From Chryseobacterium sp. OSA05B (GTDB lineage: Bacteria; Bacteroidota; Bacteroidia; Flavobacteriales; Weeksellaceae): a DNA stretch of 64,000 nt. Location: assembly GCF_019970065.1 (NCBI RefSeq), contig NZ_JAHXYH010000005.1, forward strand, positions 248,001 through 312,000, written 5' to 3'. The first letter of the stretch is position 1. Each line of letters opens with the position of its first letter. The notes beneath the pieces are model-generated. The model was not told where the DNA came from. It worked only from the letters and a program-made list of their open reading frames with translations, and made no database searches. Positions 16,750 through 24,644 of this stretch are shown here, piece after piece. A program made the position numbers and the translations under genes.

Positions 16750-17792
16750 TCTGCAAATTTTGGATTAGAAATAAAGTTTTTATCGGATAAGGTTTTCAAA
16801 AAGGCGATGACAAACTGCTTTTCCTGCGTATTCATCGCAATTCCGATATGCCCGTTCTTTTTTAGCTGCGGATCCAGATTGGGATTATCCTCCACACTAT
16901 CTGAATAGAAATTAAGAACTGCGCTCAGCGTGTAAAATCTCCCGTCATGCATATAAGGTGCGGTATATTCTACATTTCTCAGGCTCGGCACACGGAATTT
17001 CATCCAGTCATTCTGATCAAGGGTCACGCGATGACGGCCCGCATCTTTGAACTGGGCATTGTAATACATCCCCGTATTCCTGAAACTTTCATCGGTAAAT
17101 AATTCTCCGCCATGGCAGGAAGCACATTTCTGATTAAAAAGAGCTAGTCCCTGAGATTCGTCAGAGGTGAAATTTTCTTTTCCCTGTTTCACCCTGTCAT
17201 ATTTCGAATCTGCAGAAATCATGCTGACCATAAACTGTGACAAAGCCTTCAATATTCGTTCACCGGTTATATTTTCGTCACCATAAGCCGCCATGAAGAG
17301 TTTTTTATACTTCTGATCATCCTTTAATTTAGAAATCACCTCGGGCATGGAACTGTCCATTTCATTGGCATCCGTGATCGGAATGATCGGCTGCTCATTC
17401 AAATTATGGATCACTCCGTCCCACATATACCTTTTCAGGAAGGCCATGTTTTGAATGGGTGGTGCATTACGGATTCCAATTCTGTCGTCCACTCCATGAC
17501 TAACCGTGTGGCCATGATGCGTGAAAGCATTTTCCTGAATATGACAGAAACCACATGATATGGTATTGTTTCTGGAAAGTCTACCCTCATAAAATAAATT
17601 TCTTCCCAACTCTACTCCTTTTTTCGTCACCGGATTCCCGGATGCATCGAACGTCATTTCCGGAAAGTACGCCGGAAACTGCAATGAATAGGCCTCATCT
17701 TTTTCCAGCGGCTGCATCACCTCATCTGAACAGGACCAACAGCTCAGAAATGTAATGACCAGCAGCATTGTTTTTAATAAAATCCTAATCAT
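16746..17792 (-). CDS. Dihaem cytochrome c peroxidase of the MauG/MbnH type
   Basis: The protein of about 350 residues is an exported lipoprotein with the lipid Cys in FLSCWSC (Cys24 if counted from the first ATG at 17801). It carries two haem c sites, CGFCH (83-87) and CASCH (226-230), and the family signature APYMHDGRFYTLSAVLNFY (about 281-299). Family members use two haems to reduce peroxide or, in MauG and MbnH, to oxidise residues in a partner protein. The partner candidate is encoded immediately upstream: an MbnP-like protein whose stop codon overlaps this start region. ATG 17792 or 17801 are both possible; either overlaps the mbnP-like gene. The MbnH assignment rests on pairing, not on residue-level proof. 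Confidence 0.86.
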   Translation of the reverse strand: MIRILLKTMLLVITFLSCWSCSDEVMQPLEKDEAYSLQFPAYFPEMTFDASGNPVTKKGVELGRNLFYEGRLSRNNTISCGFCHIQENAFTHHGHTVSHGVDDRIGIRNAPPIQNMAFLKRYMWDGVIHNLNEQPIIPITDANEMDSSMPEVISKLKDDQKYKKLFMAAYGDENITGERILKALSQFMVSMISADSKYDRVKQGKENFTSDESQGLALFNQKCASCHGGELFTDESFRNTGMYYNAQFKDAGRHRVTLDQNDWMKFRVPSLRNVEYTAPYMHDGRFYTLSAVLNFYSDSVEDNPNLDPQLKKNGHIGIAMNTQEKQFVIAFLKTLSDKNFISNPKFAE

Positions 17793-18612
17793 TATGAACA
17801 TGATCTACTTTAAACATTGCGGTAAGGTTATTGGTAACATCCACCAAGTGCTGGCTTGAACCCATCATCATGTTATTTTCTGTAGTAAGGGAAAGCGTTT
17901 TGCTGCCGCTCAGAAACTGATTCAAATCTGCAAGAATGTGAATGGAAGGTCTTACCTGAGCCGTTACTCTGGCGGTTGTCGGAAGATTCAACGTAATTTC
18001 CCGGTAAAGATCCGGCGTATTATTAGCCGTTACATTTCCCATATTTCCGGTGTGATTCATGAATTCTGTATCTGCGGAGGCAGTTCCGTATTTACCTTCC
18101 AGTTTTACAAAGACATAACCGGCTGCCCATGACCATGACATTCCTTTCTGCTTGGCTTTCGTCCAGAATTCAGCCTGACCGTTTTGCCCCAACAGATAAG
18201 CCTTTTGACTTATCCCAAGTCCGAATTTTACTTTCTTATAATTATTTTTCGGAATTCCGTTCAGATCAAGGTAAACAACTCCTGCAACGGCATCTGCCTG
18301 ATCTACGATGAAAGCACCTCTATCAGGGTTATTTTCATTGTATTTGAATTCATTTCCGCTTTCGTCAATCAGTGTGATATTGCTGATAACATATTTTACA
18401 GCGGAGAAATTATGTTTTTGCCCGGCAGCTGAAGTCTGTACAGTTTGGTTAAGTACGATATTCCCCAGGTTATTGAATCCGTTTTCAAATTTTATCTGAA
18501 GGTTTCCGGTTGAAGTATCCTGTGGATCGTCATCGTCGTTGTTTCGGCATGACGATAAAGTGAATAAACTAAAGGCAATAAAGAATAATGATAAAAATTT
18601 ATAAGTTTTCAT
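17785..18612 (-). CDS. MbnP-family lipoprotein
   Basis: The 275-residue lipoprotein (lipid Cys22 in TLSSC, followed by an Asp-rich stretch) has the MbnP-type core. The core shows LQIKFENGFNN, HNFSAVKYVISNITLID, YKKVKFGLGI, and the Trp-rich signature MSWSWAAGYVFVKLEGKY with Trp160 and Trp162, plus Trp150. In methanotroph MbnP a tryptophan is converted to kynurenine by MbnH to build a copper site; WxW here is the obvious candidate. The C-terminus is His-rich (DHVHND). It is the first gene of the three-gene operon. No methanobactin precursor or biosynthesis genes are present, so the role is probably general copper handling. Confidence 0.85.
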   Translation of the reverse strand: MKTYKFLSLFFIAFSLFTLSSCRNNDDDDPQDTSTGNLQIKFENGFNNLGNIVLNQTVQTSAAGQKHNFSAVKYVISNITLIDESGNEFKYNENNPDRGAFIVDQADAVAGVVYLDLNGIPKNNYKKVKFGLGISQKAYLLGQNGQAEFWTKAKQKGMSWSWAAGYVFVKLEGKYGTASADTEFMNHTGNMGNVTANNTPDLYREITLNLPTTARVTAQVRPSIHILADLNQFLSGSKTLSLTTENNMMMGSSQHLVDVTNNLTAMFKVDHVHND

Positions 18613-18684
18613 TTTGATTTTTTAAGTTGAATTTTTAAAATAGAAATACTTTTGAATGCGTGAACATTCATTATATTAACCACA

Positions 18685-18885
18685 GAAGGCGCAAAAGTTT
18701 TTTGACACTTTAGTTACTTGAAGTTGAAATGCTTTTCCATAAGAAGATCACTTAAGTTTAAAAAAAATCAAAGATTTTTTACCTGAATAATATGTGTAAA
18801 CATCTGTGCAATTTGTGGTGAAAAATATCACATCAAAGGCACAAAAGCTTTTGACACTTCAGTTATGTAAAGTGTATTGAACAAC
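18685..18885. repeat. Pair of imperfect direct repeats in a non-coding stretch
   Basis: The gene-free stretch 18613-18956 holds two similar blocks. One, about 18686-18731, begins AAGGCGCAAAAG, and the other, about 18836-18881, begins AAGGCACAAAAG. Both continue TTTTGACACTT.AGTTA with a further match. Between them is CTGTGCAATTTGTGGTG. This resembles dispersed intergenic repeats of related genomes; copies elsewhere cannot be checked here. No terminator or promoter was clear. Confidence 0.5.
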
Positions 18886-18956
18886 TATATAGAAGAACAC
18901 TGAATTTCAGCGAACCTTATATGCGTTCTGTAGTTTTGTAATGATTAAAACTGAAC

Positions 18957-19325
18957 TTAAAAAACCGGTGGTTTGAAAATGTGTTTGAGAAACAGAAAAG
19001 AATAGGCTGTTTCGTAGAGAAAATTGGAGTGTACAGAAAGGAAACTTTCCGCTTTATTGATTCCTGTAATTTCAGGGAGTGTACAGATGTCAAGAATTTT
19101 CTGTCCTGAATTTTTGGTTTTGTTTAAAGGCGAAGAATCGGAATCATTCGTTTTTGCAAGTTCTTTGCTCAGGTAACATTTTCCGTTACAGTGAAGCTCC
19201 GGCTTGCTTTTATTGATACAGAGAACGGTGGAGATATAATCATAATTTACAGCATACTCCATCAGTGGGATCAGAGGTCTGAACACCATATAAAGAGTGA
19301 GGAATATGCTGCAAATTAAATTCAT
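18957..19325 (-). CDS. Small membrane-anchored Cys-motif protein, paralogue 1
   Basis: The 122-residue protein was not recognised by name. It has one N-terminal hydrophobic segment (1-20) followed by YAVNYDYISTVLCINKSKPELHCNGKCYLSKELAKT, a compact motif with three cysteines (LC-x8-C-x-GKCY). A near copy is encoded at 21395-21757. The tail (about 65-122) is hydrophobic and variable. It starts 3 bp after the superoxide dismutase stop and is surely in the same operon. A periplasmic metal or redox role is plausible from the cysteines and the SOD/SCO surroundings, but this is only inference. Confidence 0.78.
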   Translation of the reverse strand: MNLICSIFLTLYMVFRPLIPLMEYAVNYDYISTVLCINKSKPELHCNGKCYLSKELAKTNDSDSSPLNKTKNSGQKILDICTLPEITGINKAESFLSVHSNFLYETAYSFLFLKHIFKPPVF

Positions 19326-19328
19326 CTT

Positions 19329-20003
19329 TTATTTCTTGCTTACGGCTTCATCATATCTTCTGCTCACTTCTTTCCAGTTTAGCACATTCCAGATAGCAGT
19401 AAGATAGTCTGCTCTTTTATTCTGGTACTTCAGATAATAGGCGTGTTCCCAAACGTCAATTCCTAATATTGGAGTTCCTTTTTCCTCTACAACATCCATC
19501 AAAGGGTTATCCTGATTTCCTGTAGAAGACACGAATAATTTTCCGTTTTTATCCACAGAAAGCCATGCCCATCCTGAACCGAAACGGTCCGCCCCTGCTT
19601 TACTGATCTTTTCTTTGAACGCATCCATGCTTCCGAAAGTTTCCGTAATCGCTTTGGCTAATTTTTCAGAGGGCTGTGTATTTTTTACAGGCGTAAGAAC
19701 CGTCCAGAAAAGCTCGTGGTTGTAATGTCCACCTGCATTATTTCTTACTGCCGGCGTAAGTTTAGAAACTCCTGAAAGGATCTGGAAAAGCGTTTGTTTT
19801 TCCTGTGGTGTTCCGGCAATCGCTTTATTCAAATTGGCAACATAGGCTGCCGCATGCTTTGAATAGTGAATTTCCATCGTCTGTGCATCTACTGAACCTT
19901 CCAGTGCATTGTATGCATACGGAAGCGGTGTCTGCTTAAACTGCGCAAAAGCAAACTGTGCGGCAAATACGGCACTTAAAGCTGCTATTTTCAAAATCTT
20001 CAT
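19329..20003 (-). CDS. Exported Fe/Mn superoxide dismutase
   Basis: The 224-residue enzyme converts superoxide to hydrogen peroxide and oxygen. A signal peptide (1-20, AFAQ) places it in the periplasm, unlike the usual cytoplasmic SodA/SodB. All four metal ligands are visible: His46 (EIHYSKH), His96 (GGHYNHELFW), Asp183 and His187 (DVWEHAYY). The QDNPLMD stretch (164-170) favours a manganese or cambialistic type. It forms an operon with the downstream small Cys-motif protein. The neighbouring dihaem peroxidase and SCO genes are consistent with periplasmic redox and copper stress. Confidence 0.94.
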   Translation of the reverse strand: MKILKIAALSAVFAAQFAFAQFKQTPLPYAYNALEGSVDAQTMEIHYSKHAAAYVANLNKAIAGTPQEKQTLFQILSGVSKLTPAVRNNAGGHYNHELFWTVLTPVKNTQPSEKLAKAITETFGSMDAFKEKISKAGADRFGSGWAWLSVDKNGKLFVSSTGNQDNPLMDVVEEKGTPILGIDVWEHAYYLKYQNKRADYLTAIWNVLNWKEVSRRYDEAVSKK

Positions 20004-20313
20004 AACGTTTTGTTTTTATGGTTTAACAATATTTTTATACTTATAGAAGGGAAGCGGGAGGATGGAAGAGGGAAGTCATTTCTGTCTTAAGATAACTATA
20101 CTTCATCGATACTTCTTCATCTCTCTTTTTAACCCTCAGCATTCATGACTTTCACCCATCATTATCCCAGTCATTACTTTCTACATTAAGACTACCCTAC
20201 TTCATGATCACCAATTCATTCAGTCTTTTAATCCTCTACATTGATGACTCTCATTCATCATTACCCTCATCATTAAACTTCCAGCTTCATTCTTCCATCT
20301 TCCTTTCCCAAAT
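20004..20313. repeat. Gene-free, pyrimidine-rich stretch with degenerate repeats
   Basis: No open frame or terminator is seen. A block starting CATTCATGACTTTCACCCATC at about 20140 is followed about 99 bp later (20239) by CATTGATGACTCTCATTCATC, similar over roughly 45 nt. Motifs of the type TTCATC and TCATTA recur throughout, suggesting old tandem repetition. Confidence 0.5.
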
Positions 20314-20997
20314 CTATTTCAATAATTTCTTAATATCCTCGATCAATATTTCTCGGTCTGGATGATACTTTCCGGTAAGCTTGGGAGTTTTCCCTTCCGG
20401 ATCTTCATAATTCAGTCCGGAGTAATACAGGATCGGCATTTTATCTTTATTGTATCTGCAACGGATATTTCCTTCTTTATCCACCAAAGCGATCATTCCG
20501 CTATGGTTAAGGCTTTCACTGTCGTCTTCCTTATCTCCCACATAGATATTGAACTGGTCTGCCAGTTTTCCGATATAATCTCTGTTTCCGGTAAGAAAAT
20601 GCCAGTCCGGAGATTTTGCACCTACACTTTTAGCATGTTCTTTCAACGCAGCAGGTGTATCATTTTCCGGATCTATACTTATTGAAATGATCCCGAATTC
20701 AGGACTGTTCACCTCATCTTCAATAAATCTCATATTCCGGTTCATCACAGGACAAATCGTAGGACATCTGCTAAAGAAAAACTCTACCAGATATACCTTT
20801 CCCAGCATATCTTTATTGGTGATTTTTTTATTATTCTGGTCGGTGAGTTCAAAATCGGGAACCTTCATTACGGTGTACAGGTTCTTCTTGAAATATCCCA
20901 TTCCTACACCTATTCCCAGAAACAGAAGAGCGAAAATCGCAATCGGAATGATCACCTTTCTCTTGGCTCCGTTTTTGGTCTTATTATTTTTTGGCAT
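20314..20997 (-). CDS. SCO family protein
   Basis: The 227-residue protein is anchored by one N-terminal membrane helix (about 15-34) with a periplasmic thioredoxin-like domain. The copper/redox motif Cys78-x3-Cys82 (SRCPTICP) and distal His165 (LNHSG) are intact, as in Sco1 and PrrC proteins that deliver copper to or reduce the CuA site of cytochrome oxidase. Its start overlaps the stop of the upstream YHS gene by 14 bp, so the two are co-translated. No cytochrome oxidase genes are in the window. Confidence 0.92.
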   Translation of the reverse strand: MPKNNKTKNGAKRKVIIPIAIFALLFLGIGVGMGYFKKNLYTVMKVPDFELTDQNNKKITNKDMLGKVYLVEFFFSRCPTICPVMNRNMRFIEDEVNSPEFGIISISIDPENDTPAALKEHAKSVGAKSPDWHFLTGNRDYIGKLADQFNIYVGDKEDDSESLNHSGMIALVDKEGNIRCRYNKDKMPILYYSGLNYEDPEGKTPKLTGKYHPDREILIEDIKKLLK

Positions 20998-21259
20998 ATT
21001 TCTCGGGATTTTTTTTGAACTCGTCCTTACATAGACTACTGCAAAAACCGTACGTTTTATTTTTATAGACTGCCGTATCTTTCATATAATCTTCTGTTTT
21101 CATGTGACAGATAGGATCTTCAGCATTGGCAAATTTTACTTTTTTAACCGTTGATTTTGAAGAGGCACTGCTCTTTTTATGCTTTACTTTAGGGGTTTCC
21201 TGGGCACAGGCAAATAATGAAACTGACAATAATGCAGTCAAAATAATTTTTGATTTCAT
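20984..21259 (-). CDS. YHS-domain lipoprotein
   Basis: The 91-residue protein has a lipobox (LFAC, Cys18), a Lys/Ser-rich linker and a C-terminal YHS domain (about 46-91: DPICHM, TYGFCSSLCKDEFKKNPEKY). YHS domains are small metal-associated modules often found with copper and heavy-metal proteins. The gene overlaps the SCO gene by 14 bp, which supports a joint role in periplasmic copper traffic (inference). Confidence 0.87.
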   Translation of the reverse strand: MKSKIILTALLSVSLFACAQETPKVKHKKSSASSKSTVKKVKFANAEDPICHMKTEDYMKDTAVYKNKTYGFCSSLCKDEFKKNPEKYAKK

Positions 21260-21314
21260 TTTAATGGTAAATTGAAATTGATAGTATTATGAATGTGTGA
21301 ATTAATTTTTAATG

Positions 21315-21322
21315 CAAAGCTA
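21315..21322 (-). promoter_or_regulatory. -7 box upstream of the YHS-SCO operon
   Basis: TAGCTTTG on the minus strand matches TAnnTTTG, 56 nt before the start codon. The only TTG upstream is 13 nt away, closer than usual, so the -33 is doubtful. Confidence 0.45.
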
Positions 21323-21394
21323 AGCACCGATTTTACAACATGAGGTCGTAAAAAAAGAAGACACTTTGAGAAAAAACTAAAAGAATAGTTGAAA

Positions 21395-21757
21395 TTAAGC
21401 TAAAGGAGGATGGAATATTCTGGAAAAATATTCCGAAGTATGATTAATATGATAATCTGAATGTATAGCCTCATTTTCAGCATCAGATGCTTTCAGTCCT
21501 AAAAATGAAAGGGTACCGTGGGAAACAAAAACATCCAGAACGGATATTTTGATGACCTGGGAATTATTGGACTGCTTTTCTGTTTTCGCCAGTTCTTTGC
21601 TGACGTAGCACTTCCCTTTACACGTAGACTGAGGAATATTTCTGTTCTCACAGAGATTTTTTACAATATAATCATAGTTCACGGCATAGTTCACCAATGG
21701 CAAAACAGGGCGTAATGCAATGGTAAAAATGATGAATATGGAAATAAAAAGTCTCAA
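21395..21757 (-). CDS. Small membrane-anchored Cys-motif protein, paralogue 2
   Basis: The 120-residue protein was not recognised by name. It shares with the product of 18957-19325 an N-terminal hydrophobic segment ending RPVLPLVNYAVNYDYI and the motif LCENRNIPQSTCKGKCYVSKELAKTE. The C-terminal halves diverge, although both end in an aromatic/Pro segment (FHPPLA, FKPPVF). The only usable start is TTG at 21757; a TATATTTG box 18 nt upstream gives a very short leader that fits it. It stands alone, 135 bp upstream of the YHS-SCO pair on the same strand. Confidence 0.75.
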   Translation of the reverse strand: MRLFISIFIIFTIALRPVLPLVNYAVNYDYIVKNLCENRNIPQSTCKGKCYVSKELAKTEKQSNNSQVIKISVLDVFVSHGTLSFLGLKASDAENEAIHSDYHINHTSEYFSRIFHPPLA

Positions 21758-21774
21758 TGATCAGTTCTGTTCTA

Positions 21775-21782
21775 CAAATATA
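21775..21782 (-). promoter_or_regulatory. -7 box of paralogue 2
   Basis: TATATTTG on the minus strand matches TAnnTTTG. No -33 element is evident at the usual distance. Confidence 0.45.
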
Positions 21783-21836
21783 CTACTCAAATTGGGTTTA
21801 TGTATTATTTATGATGAATGTCATTGATTATTTTGG

Positions 21837-21893
21837 GGATTAGGATTAGGGATTAGGGATTAGGGATTAGGGATTAGGGATTAGGGATTAGGG
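21837..21893. repeat. Heptanucleotide tandem repeat (GGGATTA)n
   Basis: About eight copies of the 7-bp unit GGGATTA, the first one shortened, lie in the intergenic region about 55 bp upstream of the -7 box of paralogue 2. The rest of the gene-free stretch 21758-22200 holds a bidirectional terminator (21971-21999) and a GCAAAG/GACGCAAGG-type region near 22030-22085 that resembles dispersed repeats. Confidence 0.92.
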
Positions 21894-21970
21894 GAAAATA
21901 AGGTTTCTTATTGTTATGATAGTTTGCTCTCGCAGATTATGGTCATTTTGCAGATTCTTTTTGCGCATAA

Positions 21971-21999
21971 AACACCCAAACCTTATAGGTTTGGGTGTT
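21971..21999. terminator. Bidirectional terminator downstream of zntA
   Basis: AACACCCAAACC (21971-21982) and GGTTTGGGTGTT (21988-21999) form a perfect 12-bp stem with a TTATA loop, with A on the left and T on the right. It ends the zntA transcript about 200 bp past the stop. Confidence 0.88.
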
Positions 22000-22200
22000 T
22001 TTATTTTTAAACCGATGATGTCGTATTTTTTATCGCAAAGCCGCGAAGAATATTATAAAAAGATGCTTTAAGACGCAAGGATTTTATCTCCGATAAAATT
22101 TTATACCGTTTTAATAGTTAATAATGGGTCGCTTCAACCTAGAAGCTATTGTTTGGCACCTTTTACCTGCTATCTGCAACCTATTCCTTATACCTACTCC

Positions 22201-24165
22201 CTAATTAAACTTCATCCTCTGAATCCTCACCGCATTTAAAATAGCCAGCATCGCTACTCCTACATCTGCGAATACAGCTTCCCACATCGTTGCCAGACCT
22301 CCGGCTCCGAGCGCTAAGACTACAGCTTTTACCGCAAACGCAAGAACAATATTCTGCCAAACGATCTTTTTGGTTTGCTTACCAATATTGATCGCCATTG
22401 GAATTTTGCTCGGTTTATCATCCTGGATAACTACATCTGCGGTTTCAATCGTGGCATCGCTTCCGAGTCCTCCCATGGCAATTCCTACGTCGCTGAGCGC
22501 AACAACGGGAGCATCATTTACGCCATCACCAACAAAGGCTACGGTTTGATTTTTTGCTTTAATCTCTTTTACTTTATTGACTTTGTCTTCCGGTAAGAGA
22601 TCTCCAAAAGCATTGTCGATGCCCAACTGATCTGCCACATATTTGACAACAGTACTTTTATCACCGCTCAGCATGGTTGCTTTTACGCCCATTCTGTGAA
22701 GATTGTCAACGGTTTCTTTGGCATCGCTTTTTATACTGTCTGCAATGGTGATGTACCCTGCAAACTTTTTATCATAAGCTATAGCAATTAGCGTATACAC
22801 AATATTAGCATGCTTGGTATCGTAGCTGATATTAAATTTATCCATCAGCTTAAAATTACCGACCAGCAATTCTTTTCCATTGACTGACGCTTTTAAACCA
22901 TGTCCTGCAATTTCTTCCACATTTTCCAGGGGAATAGAATGCTCAATCTCTCCTGCATAATTATGAATTGCTGTAGCCACAGGGTGCGTACTTTTGCTTT
23001 CCAGTAGATTGACCAGTTTCAGGATCTCTTCTTTATTGAATTCTGGATTAATGCTTACTTCCTGTACTTTGAATACACCTTCCGTCATGGTTCCGGTTTT
23101 ATCCATCACCACATTCTTAATCTCTGCGATACTGTCTAGGAAATTACTTCCTTTAAACAGAATCCCGTTTCTGCTCGCTGCTCCAATTCCCCCGAAATAT
23201 CCTAAAGGAATGGAGATCACCAATGCACAAGGACATGAGATCACCAGAAAGATCAAGGCTCTGTACAGCCAGTCCCTGAACTGATAATCATCAACAAAGA
23301 AATACGGCAGAAGACAGATTCCTATGGCAAGAAATACGACAATCGGCGTGTATACTTTTGCAAATTTTCTGATGAATAATTCGGTCGGGGCTTTCTGCGC
23401 GGTTGCGTTTTGAACCAGTTCCAGAATTTTACTCAGTTTGCTGTCTTCGTAAGCCGTATTTACTTTTACGAGAGCAATGCTGTTCATATTGATCATCCCG
23501 GCCAATACGGCTTCCCCTTTTGTTTTGGTATCCGGTTTACTTTCACCTGTGAGCGCTGCGGTATTGAATGAAGCTGACTCAGTCATCAGTTCACCGTCAA
23601 GGGCCAGTTTTTCTCCCGGCTTCAGCTGGATGATGTCTCCTATTTTGGTTTCTTTTGCTTTAATGGTCTTTGGCTGGCTGGCTTCAATGATCGTTACCTC
23701 ATCAGGACGCTGATCCAGCAAGGCTTTGATGTTTCCTTTGGCTCTTAAAACGGCCATTCCCTGGAATACTTCTCCTACGGAATAGAACAGCATTACAGCA
23801 ACACCTTCGGGATATTCCCCGATTGCAAATGCTCCTACTGTGGCAATTCCCATCAGGAAAAATTCAGAAAAGACATCTCCATGAACGATACTTTCGTAGG
23901 CTTCCTTTAATACAGGAAATCCTACAGGAATATAGGCCGCCAGATACCAGACCAAACGCACCCAGCCTGTAAACCATTCTGTTTTTATATAATTGTCCAA
24001 TGCTATTCCTATCAGCAACAACAGGAAAGAGATGATAGCAGGTAGAAACATCTGAAAAGGTGTTTTGTCTCCTGTATCGTGAGAGTGATCATGCCCGTCT
24101 CCTTCGGAATGATCGTGTGTATGCTGTTCTTTCTTTTTGGGTTTTGTACTGCAACATTCTTCCAT
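22201..24165 (-). CDS. P1B-type ATPase, ZntA-like heavy-metal exporter
   Basis: The 654-residue inner-membrane pump has TGES (206-209, actuator), CPC (311-313, membrane metal site), DKTGT (355-359, phosphorylated Asp355) and a GDGVNDAP hinge. CPC with the adjacent residues fits zinc/cadmium/lead-type or related P1B ATPases; the exact ion cannot be proved by eye. The usual ferredoxin-like CxxC metal-binding domain is missing. In its place is a short N-terminus with Cys4-Cys5 and a His/Asp-rich stretch (about 15-30). It is the last gene of the metal-efflux block, with its own promoter and a palindromic operator candidate in the 44-bp gap after the Fur-family gene. Confidence 0.9.
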   Translation of the reverse strand: MEECCSTKPKKKEQHTHDHSEGDGHDHSHDTGDKTPFQMFLPAIISFLLLLIGIALDNYIKTEWFTGWVRLVWYLAAYIPVGFPVLKEAYESIVHGDVFSEFFLMGIATVGAFAIGEYPEGVAVMLFYSVGEVFQGMAVLRAKGNIKALLDQRPDEVTIIEASQPKTIKAKETKIGDIIQLKPGEKLALDGELMTESASFNTAALTGESKPDTKTKGEAVLAGMINMNSIALVKVNTAYEDSKLSKILELVQNATAQKAPTELFIRKFAKVYTPIVVFLAIGICLLPYFFVDDYQFRDWLYRALIFLVISCPCALVISIPLGYFGGIGAASRNGILFKGSNFLDSIAEIKNVVMDKTGTMTEGVFKVQEVSINPEFNKEEILKLVNLLESKSTHPVATAIHNYAGEIEHSIPLENVEEIAGHGLKASVNGKELLVGNFKLMDKFNISYDTKHANIVYTLIAIAYDKKFAGYITIADSIKSDAKETVDNLHRMGVKATMLSGDKSTVVKYVADQLGIDNAFGDLLPEDKVNKVKEIKAKNQTVAFVGDGVNDAPVVALSDVGIAMGGLGSDATIETADVVIQDDKPSKIPMAINIGKQTKKIVWQNIVLAFAVKAVVLALGAGGLATMWEAVFADVGVAMLAILNAVRIQRMKFN

Positions 24166-24187
24166 AAATACTATTTTGATGTAAAAT

Positions 24188-24219
24188 TAAAGTTATACTC
24201 AATGCAATACTATTGCAAA
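24188..24219 (-). promoter_or_regulatory. zntA promoter with a perfect 7-1-7 palindrome
   Basis: On the minus strand, TTTG (24219-24216), a 20-nt spacer and TAACTTTA (24195-24188, one mismatch to TAnnTTTG) form a promoter. The perfect dyad TGCAATA-C-TATTGCA occupies 24203-24217, overlapping the -33 and the spacer as well as the stop codon of the Fur-family gene. Its 7-1-7 geometry is that of Fur-family operators. Confidence 0.7.
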
Positions 24220-24629
24220 CTTTCAAGACAGTTTTCACAGATTCCTTTGGCAAAAAGTCTTATTTCATCGATTCTGAAATTGGACTGAACATTTTGAGGA
24301 AAGGAAATATCTTCTCTGCAGGTCGTCTGCTTGCATATTTTGCAGTAAAAATGCAGATGCCAGTCTTTGTGGGTTTTCTCATCGCAGCCGTCATCACATA
24401 ATTTGTATTTTGTAGTGGTATTTTCCTGTATGCTGTGGACAATTCCTTTTTCTTCGAACGTTTTCAGTGTCCGGTAAATCGTTGTCCTGTCCGCATTATC
24501 AAAATGACTTTCCACTTCTGAAAGGGAGAGTGCCGCCTCCTGTGTACTCAAAAAATCATACACCAGAATCCGCATGCTGGTGGGTTTGGTATTTTTATCG
24601 ATGAGTTTGTTTTCTATATCTTTTTTCAT
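24210..24629 (-). CDS. Fur-family metalloregulator (Zur/PerR-like)
   Basis: The 139-residue regulator has the N-terminal winged helix (SMRILVYDFL, ADRTTIYRTLKTFEEKGIVH) and C-terminal metal-binding domain of Fur proteins. Two CxxC pairs for structural zinc are visible (Cys96/Cys99 and Cys131/Cys134) together with a His-rich HLHFYC (91-96) and Cys78/Cys82. It sits between the CDF gene (15 bp upstream) and zntA, and the zntA promoter carries a 7-1-7 palindrome. It probably regulates the efflux block. Because Fur proteins normally repress with metal bound, control of exporters would need an unusual mode; see findings. Confidence 0.9.
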   Translation of the reverse strand: MKKDIENKLIDKNTKPTSMRILVYDFLSTQEAALSLSEVESHFDNADRTTIYRTLKTFEEKGIVHSIQENTTTKYKLCDDGCDEKTHKDWHLHFYCKICKQTTCREDISFPQNVQSNFRIDEIRLFAKGICENCLESLQ

Positions 24630-24644
24630 TTCTACAATTAATTT

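Noticed and set aside
21837..21893. Telomere-like or CRISPR-like array
   Set aside because: The unit is 7 bp without spacers, in the middle of a chromosomal segment with normal genes on both sides. It is a simple tandem repeat, not a telomere or CRISPR.
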